From Salinimicrobium xinjiangense DSM 19287 (GTDB lineage: Bacteria; Bacteroidota; Bacteroidia; Flavobacteriales; Flavobacteriaceae): DNA of 64,000 bases. This document shows positions 24,911 through 32,553 of the stretch, one piece after another. The notes under the pieces are model-generated. The model saw only the letters and a program-made list of their open reading frames with translations, was not told the DNA's origin and made no database searches. The stretch spans positions 186,001 to 250,000 of the forward strand of contig NZ_AUIG01000001.1 of the NCBI RefSeq assembly GCF_000423585.1, read 5' to 3'. The position numbers and the translations under genes are program-made. The first letter of the stretch is position 1, and every line of letters begins with the position of its first letter.

Positions 24911-25916
24911 TTATAGAGAATTCAAAGAAAAGTTAAGTAACAAAAGAGTATTAGTAACTGGAGGGGCCGGGTTTATTGGTTCAAATCTTTGTGAAACCTT
25001 ACTTGAAATAGATGCTAAAGTTGTTTGCCTGGACAACTTTGCCACAGGTAAGAGAGAAAACCTTTCCGCAATTGAAGAAAATCCCAATTTTACTTTAATA
25101 GAAGGAGACATCCGGAATCTGGAGGATTGTAAAAAGGCTATAAAAGGAGTGGATTACGTGTTGCATCAGGCAGCGCTGGGTTCTGTTCCCCGATCTATCA
25201 ATGATCCTATCACAAGTAACGAGGTGAATATTTCAGGTTTTGTGAACATGCTGTTTGCTGCAAAAGAGGAAGGCGTAAAACGTTTTGTCTATGCTGCCAG
25301 TTCTTCGACCTACGGAGATTCTGAGGCACTGCCAAAGGTAGAAGATAAGATAGGAAAGCCGCTCTCACCTTATGCCATTACTAAATATGTAAACGAACTT
25401 TATGCTGATATTTTTCATAAGACTTATGGTATAGATACTATCGGTTTACGGTATTTTAATGTCTTCGGAAGAAAGCAGGATCCGCATGGCGCTTATGCTG
25501 CCGTGATCCCGAAGTTTGTCATTCAGTTCATGAAACATGAGAGTCCGGTGATCAACGGAGATGGGACCTATTCCAGGGACTTCACCTATATAGATAACGT
25601 GATCCAGATGAATCTGCTGGCGTTGACCACAGATAATAAGGAAGCACTAAATCAGGTATATAATACAGCAGTCGGGGACAGAACAAATCTCAAGGAACTA
25701 ACTCAACTCCTTAAAAAATACCTTTCTGAATATGATCCTGAGATAGCTAATATCGAAGTGAAGCATGGACCGAATAGAGCTGGAGATATTCCGCACTCTT
25801 TGGCTTCAGTAGATAAAGCAAAAGAATTATTGGGATATGATCCGCAATACAAGATTGAAGAAGGCTTGAAAGAGGCTGTGGAGTGGTATTGGGAGAACTT
25901 GGGACGAGGAGACTAG
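24900..25916 (+). CDS. UDP-N-acetylglucosamine 4-epimerase type SDR (WbpP/TviC family)
   Basis: A 338-residue extended short-chain dehydrogenase. The start at 24900 (MKDNYREF) is preferred over 24849, which would run through the GIY-YIG gene. Residues 20-29 form the NAD loop TGGAGFIGSN; the catalytic Tyr158-x3-Lys162 is in SPYAITKY; RYFNVFGRKQDPHGAYAAV matches WbpP/TviC enzymes that act on UDP-GlcNAc or UDP-GlcNAcA. With the TviB-type dehydrogenase it can supply UDP-GalNAcA. The last seven residues (ENLGRGD) and the stop codon are written in R2 repeat sequence, so the natural C-terminus has been altered. Confidence 0.9.
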   Translation: MKDNYREFKEKLSNKRVLVTGGAGFIGSNLCETLLEIDAKVVCLDNFATGKRENLSAIEENPNFTLIEGDIRNLEDCKKAIKGVDYVLHQAALGSVPRSINDPITSNEVNISGFVNMLFAAKEEGVKRFVYAASSSTYGDSEALPKVEDKIGKPLSPYAITKYVNELYADIFHKTYGIDTIGLRYFNVFGRKQDPHGAYAAVIPKFVIQFMKHESPVINGDGTYSRDFTYIDNVIQMNLLALTTDNKEALNQVYNTAVGDRTNLKELTQLLKKYLSEYDPEIANIEVKHGPNRAGDIPHSLASVDKAKELLGYDPQYKIEEGLKEAVEWYWENLGRGD

Positions 25917-26150
25917 GGGAAGAGGAGGCTTGGAGAAGAGGAGACTAGGGGAAGAGGAGATGGGGAGACTTGGGAAAGAGGAGACTTCGGGACTGGGAGA
26001 GAATGAAAATTTTCCACAACTTTTTTCGGCTCCCTTCAGGGCGGGGCAAAACGAAAAAAGAAACTTTGGAGAAGAGGAGACTGGGGGAAGAGGAGACTTA
26101 GGAAAAAAGGGGACTTGGAGAAAAGGAGAAAGAGAGGGGAGGGAGATTAA
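25895..26150. repeat. R2 purine-rich repeat tract (GGGGACTTGG family), left
   Basis: Degenerate tandem units such as GAGGAGACTAGGGGAAGAG and GGGGAGACTTGG run from inside the epimerase 3' end to just before the four-helix-bundle gene. Near the middle, CTTTTTTCG (26020-26028) and CGAAAAAAG (26052-26060) form an inverted repeat around a CCCTTCAGGG palindrome, a nested hairpin. Confidence 0.88.
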
Positions 26151-26165
26151 AGCAGTTTAATAAAT

Positions 26166-26540
26166 ATGGAAAAGATAAAGACACATAAGGATCTTAGGGT
26201 TTACCAGCTTTCTTTTGAAGCCGGAATGAATGTTTATGAGTTGTCGAAAAAATTTCCAAAAGAAGAAACATACTCCCTCACAGATCAGATAAGAAGATCC
26301 TCGAGATCAGTCTCTGGAAATTTGGCTGAAGCCTGGCGAAAGCGCAGATATGAAAAAGCTTTTGTAGCCAAACTATCAGATTCAGAAGGTGAAGCAGCAG
26401 AAACTCAGGTATGGCTGGACTATGCTTTGGCCTGTAATTATATAAATGAAGAAGAACATGCTGCTATATTTGCAAAATATAATAGCATCATCGGTATGAT
26501 AGTCACAATGATTATCAATCCGGATAAATGGACACTTTAA
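26166..26540 (+). CDS. Four-helix-bundle protein (23S rRNA IVS / S23 family)
   Basis: A 124-residue all-helical protein of the S23/IVS family. The hallmarks are an N-terminal DLRVYQLSFEAGMNVYELS helix, the conserved turn LTDQIRRSSRSVSGNLAEAW and a third helix ending in SEGEAAETQVWLDYA. Relatives are encoded in rRNA intervening sequences or scattered in genomes, and the accessory protein Avd of diversity-generating retroelements shares the fold. There is no reverse transcriptase nearby. R2 repeats flank it on both sides; the gene looks like a passenger or driver of that repeat. Its biochemical role is unknown. Confidence 0.88.
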   Translation: MEKIKTHKDLRVYQLSFEAGMNVYELSKKFPKEETYSLTDQIRRSSRSVSGNLAEAWRKRRYEKAFVAKLSDSEGEAAETQVWLDYALACNYINEEEHAAIFAKYNSIIGMIVTMIINPDKWTL

Positions 26541-26544
26541 AAAT

Positions 26545-26720
26545 GAGACGAGGAGACTAGGGGAAGAGGAGCCTAGGGGAAGAGGAGACCGGGAGACTAG
26601 GAGAAGAGGAGATTTTTCCATGCCAAATCCCTAAGTCCCCGAGTCCCCAAGCCCCTGAGTCCCCAAGTCCCCAAGTCCCCAAGTCCCCGAGTCCCGGAGT
26701 CCCGGAGTCCTCCAGTAGGA
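26545..26720. repeat. R2 repeat tract, right, with inverted halves
   Basis: The first half (to about 26612) is G-rich (GAGGAGACTAGGGGAAGAGG), the second half (from about 26628) C-rich (AAGTCCCCGAGTCCCCAAG), so together they make a long imperfect palindrome centred near 26620. Further C-rich units (26788-26827) continue inside the next coding region. Confidence 0.88.
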
Positions 26721-26761
26721 CAAGCAATAATAGCAGCACAAAAAATATAAAACTTATAAAA

Positions 26762-28093
26762 ATGAATATTTCGAATACCAATAAAAATTCCCCAGGTCCC
26801 CAAGCCCCCAAGTCCCCCACTCCCAAAATAGCGGTAGTAGGTTTGGGTTATGTGGGCTTACCACTGGCAAGATTATTCGCGACAAAATATCCAACTGTAG
26901 GATTTGATATTAATAAAAGAAGAGTTGGAGAACTTAGGCAAGGAAAAGATACTACTCTGGAAGTTGAGAATGATGTTTTGCAGCAAGTGCTGGTGGAATC
27001 ACCTTCTAATGAGAATGGTCTTTTCTGTACTGCAGAACTTGATGATATCCGGGACTGTAATTATTACGTAATCACCGTACCTACTCCGGTGGATAAAAAT
27101 AACCGGCCAGACCTTACTCCGCTGTACAAGAGTAGCGAATCTGTAGGGAAGGTGCTCAAGAAAGGAGATATAGTGATCTATGAGTCCACTGTATTTCCTG
27201 GGGCAACGGAAGATGAATGTGTTCCGGTGCTGGAAAGGGTCAGCGGAATGAAATTTAATGAAGATTTCTTTGTAGGCTATTCTCCTGAGAGAATTAATCC
27301 GGGAGACAAGGAGCACACGGTAGAAAAGATCCTGAAGGTCACTGCGGGTTCTACTCCGGAAATAGGTAGAAAAGTGGATGACTTGTATGCATCTGTAATT
27401 ACAGCCGGAACGCATTTGGCACCCACAATTAAAGTTGCAGAAGCCGCTAAAGTTATAGAAAACTCTCAACGTGATATTAATATAGCTTTTGTGAATGAGC
27501 TGGCAAAGATCTTCAATATGATGGAGATCGATACTCAGGCGGTATTAGAAGCAGCCGGAACAAAGTGGAATTTCCTTCCCTTCAGACCAGGATTGGTTGG
27601 CGGACACTGTATAGGTGTAGATCCGTATTACCTGGCACAAAAAGCCCAGGAGATCGGTTACCATCCTGAAATTATTCTTGCGGGAAGAAGAATGAATGAT
27701 TCCATGGGGCAATATGTAGCTTCAGAAGTTGTGAAGCTAATGCTTCAGAATGATCAGAAGGTAAAAGGAGCAAATATCCTGGTACTGGGAATAACTTTTA
27801 AGGAGAATTGCCCTGATGTAAGGAACACTAAAGTGGTAGATGTTATAAAAAATTTGAAGGAATACGGCACAAATGTGACCATCTATGATCCATTAGCCGA
27901 TCCGGACGAAGTTCAGCATGAATATGGCCTCACCACCACAAAAGAATTGCCTAACGAAAAATTTGAAGCAGTTGTTTTGACTGTTGCTCACAAAGAATTC
28001 CTTGACCTCGACCTCGATCAGTTCAAAAACGGACAGACTGTTATATATGATGTAAAAGGAGTGTTGGGGGATAGGTGTGATAAGAAGCTTTAG
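26762..28093 (+). CDS. UDP-N-acetyl-D-glucosamine/galactosamine 6-dehydrogenase (TviB/WbpO family)
   Basis: A 443-residue nucleotide-sugar dehydrogenase. After an unusual N-terminus comes the Rossmann loop VVGLGYVGLPLA; the catalytic cysteine is Cys283 in GGHCIGVDPYYLA; the C-terminal cap domain (GITFKENCPDVRNTK) is complete. The TviB/WbpO type oxidises UDP-HexNAc to the uronic acid. The start must be at 26762 because no start codon lies between it and the Rossmann strand; as a result about 13 residues (SPGPQAPKSPTPK) are encoded by R2 repeat DNA. Its partner for UDP-GalNAcA synthesis is the WbpP-like epimerase upstream. Confidence 0.92.
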   Translation: MNISNTNKNSPGPQAPKSPTPKIAVVGLGYVGLPLARLFATKYPTVGFDINKRRVGELRQGKDTTLEVENDVLQQVLVESPSNENGLFCTAELDDIRDCNYYVITVPTPVDKNNRPDLTPLYKSSESVGKVLKKGDIVIYESTVFPGATEDECVPVLERVSGMKFNEDFFVGYSPERINPGDKEHTVEKILKVTAGSTPEIGRKVDDLYASVITAGTHLAPTIKVAEAAKVIENSQRDINIAFVNELAKIFNMMEIDTQAVLEAAGTKWNFLPFRPGLVGGHCIGVDPYYLAQKAQEIGYHPEIILAGRRMNDSMGQYVASEVVKLMLQNDQKVKGANILVLGITFKENCPDVRNTKVVDVIKNLKEYGTNVTIYDPLADPDEVQHEYGLTTTKELPNEKFEAVVLTVAHKEFLDLDLDQFKNGQTVIYDVKGVLGDRCDKKL

Positions 28094-28280
28094 CTGGTGA
28101 TTAGTTAATTAGGGATTGGTTAATTGGTGATTAGTGATTAGTTAATTAGTGATCAGTTAATCGGAAGCTGATTTATTTAAATTTTTGTTTAAATATTTTA
28201 GAGACTTGAAATGAGTTTAAATTATATTCCAATTAACCAATTAACCAATTAACCAATTAACAGACTAAACAATTAACCCA
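28094..28280. repeat. R3 repeat tract (AATTAACC family), left
   Basis: The tract holds TTAATTGG/GATTAGTTAATTAG units near 28098-28160, an AT-rich core, then the reverse-complement form AATTAACCAATTAACC at 28231-28280. The halves are inverted relative to each other. The tract ends at the start codon of the second four-helix-bundle gene. Confidence 0.85.
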
Positions 28281-28284
28281 ACCA

Positions 28285-28662
28285 ATGGCTGACAATTTCG
28301 AGAAACTGGAGTGCTGGAAAAAGTGTTTTGAGTTGAAGCTTTTAATAAAAGAAAAAGTTCTTATAGCTTTACCGGATTCTGAAAAGTTCGATTTGCGGTC
28401 TCAACTATTAAGAGCCTCCCGCTCAGCAACTGCAAATATTGCAGAAGGATGGGGAAGGTACCACTTTAAAGATAATATAAAATATCTCCTGAATGCAAGA
28501 GGTTCAGTTTCGGAGGTGCTTGATCATGCTATTGAAGCTAATTCCTGGAATTATATAAATGATGAGATTTTAAATGAAATAAGAACTACTACCGACTCCT
28601 GTATCAGGTTGTTGAATGGTTATATTAAATATTTGAGAAAACAGAATGAAAGTAATGGTTAA
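28285..28662 (+). CDS. Four-helix-bundle protein (S23/IVS family), second copy
   Basis: A 125-residue helical protein of the same family as the gene at 26.2 kb but only distantly similar. It has the KLECWKKCFELKLLIKE first helix, the conserved LRSQLLRASRSATANIAEGW turn, and ARGSVSEVLDHAIEA in helix 3. It sits between R3 tracts on both sides, separating the TviB-type and Ugd genes. As at the first copy, no reverse transcriptase, template repeat or rRNA is close. Each of the two homologues therefore lies in a different repeat family. Confidence 0.88.
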   Translation: MADNFEKLECWKKCFELKLLIKEKVLIALPDSEKFDLRSQLLRASRSATANIAEGWGRYHFKDNIKYLLNARGSVSEVLDHAIEANSWNYINDEILNEIRTTTDSCIRLLNGYIKYLRKQNESNG

Positions 28663-28687
28663 ATCTAAAAATTAGTTGTGAGACAAT

Positions 28688-28730
28688 CCAATTAACCAAT
28701 TAACCAATTAACCATTTCACCAATTAACTT
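28688..28730. repeat. R3 repeat tract, right
   Basis: CCAATTAACCAATTAACC units lie between the four-helix-bundle stop and the ugd start, in the same orientation as the units just left of that gene. Confidence 0.85.
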
Positions 28731-28737
28731 ATAAAAA

Positions 28738-30132
28738 ATGAAAATTAAAAACATATGCTGCATCGGCGCCGGTTACGTAGGAGGCCCAACAATGGCAGTA
28801 ATCGCTCAGAAATGTTCAAATGTTAAAGTTACTGTTGTAGACATTAATGAAAAGAGGATAAAGCAATGGAATGATCCTGATGTGCAGAAAATTCCAATTT
28901 ATGAACCTGGGCTTTCAGAAATTGTAGAGGAAACGAGAGGTCGAAATCTCTTCTTTTCAACTGATGTTGATAAAGCTATAGATGAGGCAGATATGATCTT
29001 CATTTCAGTCAATACTCCGACTAAAACATACGGAATAGGGAAAGGTATGGCTGCCGATTTGAAATACATTGAGCTTTGCGCCCGACAAATAGCGGCAGTA
29101 GCTAAAAATGATAAAATTGTTATTGAGAAATCCACTCTTCCGGTAAGAACAGCAGCTGCTTTGAAGAATATTTTGGATAATACCGGAAATGGAGTAAAGT
29201 ACCAGATCCTTTCCAACCCGGAATTCCTTGCGGAAGGTACCGCGGTTGAGGATCTCCGAAATCCGGACAGGGTATTAATTGGTGGTGATGTGGATACCAA
29301 AGAAGGTCAAGAAGCGATGGATGCTCTGGTGAATATTTATGCTTCCTGGGTGCCAAAAGAGAAGATCCTGACTACCAATGTCTGGTCTTCAGAATTATCT
29401 AAACTTACTGCAAACGCATTTCTGGCTCAGAGAGTGTCTTCAATTAATGCAATTTCGGAACTCTGTGAAAAGACAGGTGCCGATGTAAATGAAGTAGCTA
29501 AAGCTGTCGGAATGGATAGTAGGGTAGGCCCAAAATTTTTGAAAGCTTCTGTTGGTTTTGGAGGTTCCTGTTTTCAAAAGGATATCCTAAACCTGGTGTA
29601 CATCGCCAGAACCTACAACCTTCAGGAGGTGGCAGATTATTGGGAGCAGGTGATCATCATGAATGATCATCAGAAAAGGCGTTTTGCGGCCAATATGGTG
29701 CAGACGATGTACAATACGGTGGCCGGTAAAAAAATTGCCTTACTCGGTTGGGCCTTTAAAAAGGACACCAACGATACCCGGGAGTCGGCAGCGATATATG
29801 TAGCTGATTACCTGCTGAACGAACAGGCAGAGATCGTGGTGTATGATCCAAAAGTTACAGAAGAACAAATTTATTCTGATTTGGATTACCTGGGAAGCCG
29901 AAGCGGGGATGCTAATCGGCAGGCTGTTACTGTGGTAAATTCTCCGTATGAAGCTTGTGAAGATGCACACGCCATTGCCGTGCTTACAGAATGGGATGAA
30001 TTTAAAAAACTGAATTGGCAAAAGCTATATGATCAGATGTTGAAGCCGGCATTCCTTTTTGATGGGAGAAGGCTACTGGAGCCGAAAACTAAAAAAGAAA
30101 TAGGTTTCGAATTCTATGCTATAGGGAATTAA
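28738..30132 (+). CDS. ugd: UDP-glucose 6-dehydrogenase
   Basis: A 464-residue enzyme oxidising UDP-glucose to UDP-glucuronate with NAD. The N-terminal loop is [14 protein letters not shown], the catalytic Cys278 lies in [11 protein letters not shown], and the C-terminal NDTRESAA motif belongs to the cap domain. The long form with the [16 protein letters not shown] segment resembles the eukaryotic-type UGDHs also found in Bacteroidota. It provides UDP-GlcA for the polysaccharide and the substrate for the UDP-glucuronate 4-epimerase at 43.9 kb. Confidence 0.93.
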   Translation: MKIKNICCIGAGYVGGPTMAVIAQKCSNVKVTVVDINEKRIKQWNDPDVQKIPIYEPGLSEIVEETRGRNLFFSTDVDKAIDEADMIFISVNTPTKTYGIGKGMAADLKYIELCARQIAAVAKNDKIVIEKSTLPVRTAAALKNILDNTGNGVKYQILSNPEFLAEGTAVEDLRNPDRVLIGGDVDTKEGQEAMDALVNIYASWVPKEKILTTNVWSSELSKLTANAFLAQRVSSINAISELCEKTGADVNEVAKAVGMDSRVGPKFLKASVGFGGSCFQKDILNLVYIARTYNLQEVADYWEQVIIMNDHQKRRFAANMVQTMYNTVAGKKIALLGWAFKKDTNDTRESAAIYVADYLLNEQAEIVVYDPKVTEEQIYSDLDYLGSRSGDANRQAVTVVNSPYEACEDAHAIAVLTEWDEFKKLNWQKLYDQMLKPAFLFDGRRLLEPKTKKEIGFEFYAIGN

Positions 30133-30133
30133 A

Positions 30134-30218
30134 TTTTGGATTTCACGGATTTACTTCGGATTCCACGGATTTTTATTGAAAACGAATTACGCGGATTATA
30201 GAGATTCCACGGATTTAT
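30134..30218. repeat. R4 repeat tract (TTCCACGGATT family)
   Basis: Units GGATTTCACGGATTT, GGATTCCACGGATTT, GAATTACGCGGATTA and GATTCCACGGATTTATT follow the ugd stop. The same family recurs around the GxxExxY gene, after cysN and near 60.8 kb. Confidence 0.85.
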
Positions 30219-30220
30219 TG

Positions 30221-30266
30221 AGACGTTTATCAGCCTTACATAAAAGGAGGTAAGCGTCTTTTTTTT
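30221..30266 (+). terminator. Rho-independent terminator after ugd
   Basis: AGACGTTTAT pairs (two G-T pairs) with GTAAGCGTCT, with an inner CCTT/AAGG stem, and is followed by eight T residues. It separates the ugd unit from the cysQ unit. Confidence 0.8.
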
Positions 30267-30315
30267 GTCTTTCAGATTTTCTCCCTTTTAAATCTCTGTG
30301 TATATTTGATTCCTG

Positions 30316-31116
30316 ATGAAAGAACATTTAAGAACAGCAATAGAGGCTGCTATTGCAGCCGGGAAAGAGATAATGAAGGTTTATCTGGAAGAAGATTTTC
30401 AGGTGGAAATGAAGTCAGATGCATCTCCTTTGACGGTAGCTGATAAAAGAGCTAATGACATCATCAACTCTTATTTAAAGCCTACTGATATTCCAATAAT
30501 AAGTGAAGAAAATGAAGAACTTTCCTATGAGGAAAGAAAGCAGTGGAAGGAATGCTGGATCGTTGATCCTCTTGATGGCACAAAGGAGTTTATAAAACGC
30601 AATGGAGAATTTACGGTAAATATTGCTTTAGTTTCGAAAGGAAGACCGGAATTGGGGGTGATTTTCGCTCCGGCCCTGGAATTGATTTACTATACCCTGG
30701 TTTCAGAAAGAAAGGCTTATAAAGCAACTGTCCCTTCTGAAGCATTAGATGCCGATTATATTTTAAAATCAGCAAAAGAAATTCAGCCGCAAACTGATTC
30801 AAAGTGCATCAATATTGTGGGTAGCCGTTCTCACATGAATCAGGAAACGTTGGATTTCATAGAGGAACTCAGAAAGAAAAAACAGGAAGTTCAGGTGGTT
30901 TCGAAAGGAAGCTCTTTAAAATTCTGTTTGCTGGCAGAAGGAGAGGCTCATTTTTATCCAAGGTTTGGTCCCACCATGGAATGGGATACTGCAGCGGGAC
31001 AGGCTATTTGTGAGGCGGTAGGTTTCTCCTGCAAATTCAACGGTAGCGGTAAGAGCATTACTTATAACCGGGAAAATCTAAGAAACGATAACTTTGTAGT
31101 TTCTTATGAAAGATAA
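30316..31116 (+). CDS. cysQ: 3'(2'),5'-bisphosphate nucleotidase
   Basis: A 266-residue member of the lithium-sensitive inositol monophosphatase superfamily. The metal motif WIVDPLDGTKEFIKRNGEF and the later EWDTAAGQAI are CysQ signatures. It dephosphorylates PAP (3'-phosphoadenosine 5'-phosphate) and so clears the by-product of sulfotransfer or PAPS reduction. It overlaps the DUF2061 gene by 11 bp and belongs with the downstream sulfate-activation genes. A TATATTTG box lies only 8 bp ahead of the start, too near to be a sure promoter. Confidence 0.93.
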   Translation: MKEHLRTAIEAAIAAGKEIMKVYLEEDFQVEMKSDASPLTVADKRANDIINSYLKPTDIPIISEENEELSYEERKQWKECWIVDPLDGTKEFIKRNGEFTVNIALVSKGRPELGVIFAPALELIYYTLVSERKAYKATVPSEALDADYILKSAKEIQPQTDSKCINIVGSRSHMNQETLDFIEELRKKKQEVQVVSKGSSLKFCLLAEGEAHFYPRFGPTMEWDTAAGQAICEAVGFSCKFNGSGKSITYNRENLRNDNFVVSYER

Positions 31117-31573
31117 ATCACATAAGCGACATATTGCCAAGACCATTACCTGGAGGATCGTAGGAACTCTGGACACTATCCTGTTGGCCTGGTTGATCTC
31201 CGGAAATGCCTTTACCGGATTAAAGATCGGTTTCGCTGAAGTGATCACTAAAATGATCCTGTATTATTTTCACGAAAGGTTCTGGTTTAAAGGAGAATTT
31301 TCTATATCCTCCGGAAAGTGGAGCAGTAGGAGGAGACATATTGCCAAAACAATATCATGGCGGATTGTAGGCACCATGGACACCATGCTTCTAGCCTGGA
31401 TCATCACCGGAAATCCTATTACAGGATTTAAGATTGGATTAGCAGAGGTCATCACAAAAATGATCCTTTACTATCTTCATGAACGCACCTGGTATAGAGT
31501 TGATTACGGACTGCCGGGAAGGAGAGATAAAGCTGAAGAAGTAGTGGAAGTGAAGGAGCAGGTTAAAGGGTGA
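31106..31573 (+). CDS. Tandem DUF2061 membrane protein
   Basis: A 155-residue protein consisting of two copies of a DUF2061 unit of about 60 residues (RHIAKTITWRIVGTLDTILLAW and RHIAKTISWRIVGTMDTMLLAW, each ending in EVITKMILYYxHER). Each unit has two hydrophobic helices. DUF2061 genes are regular neighbours of cysC/cysD/cysN in Bacteroidota, so a role linked to sulfate handling is plausible but unproven. Overlap with cysQ indicates translational coupling. The C-terminus is charged and low in complexity. Confidence 0.85.
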   Translation: MKDKSHKRHIAKTITWRIVGTLDTILLAWLISGNAFTGLKIGFAEVITKMILYYFHERFWFKGEFSISSGKWSSRRRHIAKTISWRIVGTMDTMLLAWIITGNPITGFKIGLAEVITKMILYYLHERTWYRVDYGLPGRRDKAEEVVEVKEQVKG

Positions 31574-31953
31574 CATAGAGACTGGGAGACTGAGAGACTT
31601 GGGGACTTGGGGACTTAGAGAAGAGGGGACTTGGAGACTGGGGACTTGGGGACGAGGGGACTTGGAGACGAGGGGAGATAAGTGATCAGTGATCAGGAAC
31701 AGGAATCATTGATTTTTAGGTGGAATGCTTGTCATTTCGACAGAGTCTTTACTTTTGAGAAAATGAAGAGGCGACGAGAAAGCGCAGCTTCGACGTAGTC
31801 AAATCTCATCCGGTAGTGTAGAAGTTAGAAGTTTCAGTCTGAATAGGCTGAACTGAAATTTAAATTAAACCTGGAAATTTTGTTTAAAAAACTCAATTCT
31901 GAATTAACGCATTAACCAATTAACCAATCCCCAATTAACCAATTTACCAATAA
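31574..31953. repeat. Composite repeat tract (R2, R5, R3) between DUF2061 and cysC
   Basis: This 380-bp spacer holds several families end to end: R2 (GAGACTTGGGGACTTGG, about 31580-31678), a short AGTGATCAGTGATCAGG stretch, R5 (GTCATTTCGACAGAG with GCGACGAGAAA and AATCTCATC, about 31731-31810, a repeat type seen in many flavobacteria), and R3 (CATTAACCAATTAACC, about 31908-31953). No gene is visible. It splits an otherwise tight sulfate-activation cluster. Confidence 0.85.
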
Positions 31954-31956
31954 ACA

Positions 31957-32553
31957 ATGCCCAACATAGTAAAACATAAATACCACATCACCCAAAAAGA
32001 CCGGAACCGGAAAAACGGACACAATTCCTTTGTTTTATGGTTCACCGGACTATCAGGCTCAGGGAAATCTACCATCGCAAATGCCCTTGAAAAACGCCTT
32101 TTTGAGGCCGGAGTAAAGACTTATTCTTTGGATGGAGACAACATTCGCAGCGGACTTACGAAAGGCTTGAAATTTACCCGGGAGGATCGCAATGAAAATA
32201 ACCGGCGTATAGCAGAAGTGGCAAAACTTTTTGTAGATGCAGGGATGGTAGCAATAACTGCCTTCATCTCACCATTAAAAGAGGATAGGGATCAGGCGAA
32301 ACAGGTCATTGGAGAGGAGAACTTTCTTGAAGTTTTTGTAAATACTCCTCTAGGTGTTTGTGAAGAAAGGGATGTCAAGGGATTTTATAAAAAAGCCAGG
32401 GCAGGGGAGATCGAGAATTTTACCGGGATCAGTGCCCCTTACGAAGCGCCGGAAGATCCAGACTTTGAAATTAGAACAGAAGATGAATCTCTTGAAGATG
32501 CCGTAGAAAGACTTTTTTCCTTTTTACAACAAAAATTGAATTACAATGAGTAA
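31957..32553 (+). CDS. cysC: Adenylylsulfate (APS) kinase
   Basis: A 198-residue kinase converting APS to PAPS with ATP. The P-loop GLSGSGKST lies near residues 30-38; the APS-binding DGDNIRSGL and the later ISPLKEDRDQA and FVNTPLGVCEERDVKG motifs are complete. The start lies at the end of an R3 tract. It overlaps cysD by 8 bp. PAPS made here could serve assimilation or sulfation of the polysaccharide. Confidence 0.95.
   Translation: MPNIVKHKYHITQKDRNRKNGHNSFVLWFTGLSGSGKSTIANALEKRLFEAGVKTYSLDGDNIRSGLTKGLKFTREDRNENNRRIAEVAKLFVDAGMVAITAFISPLKEDRDQAKQVIGEENFLEVFVNTPLGVCEERDVKGFYKKARAGEIENFTGISAPYEAPEDPDFEIRTEDESLEDAVERLFSFLQQKLNYNE

Noticed and set aside
25930-26160. 76-codon + strand frame
   Set aside because: It only translates R2 repeat units (charged, Gly/Glu-rich low complexity) and has no independent support.
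26557-26826. Minus-strand frames with GDLGTWGLGD-type repeats
   Set aside because: They translate the C-rich half of R2 and its continuation; low complexity and overlapping a real gene start.
26166-28662. Diversity-generating retroelement (Avd-like four-helix proteins)
   Set aside because: The proteins share the Avd fold family, but no reverse transcriptase, template repeat or variable repeat is visible.
30301-30308. TATATTTG box before cysQ
   Set aside because: It lies only 8 bp before the ATG and lacks a -33 partner; a leaderless transcript is possible but unsupported.
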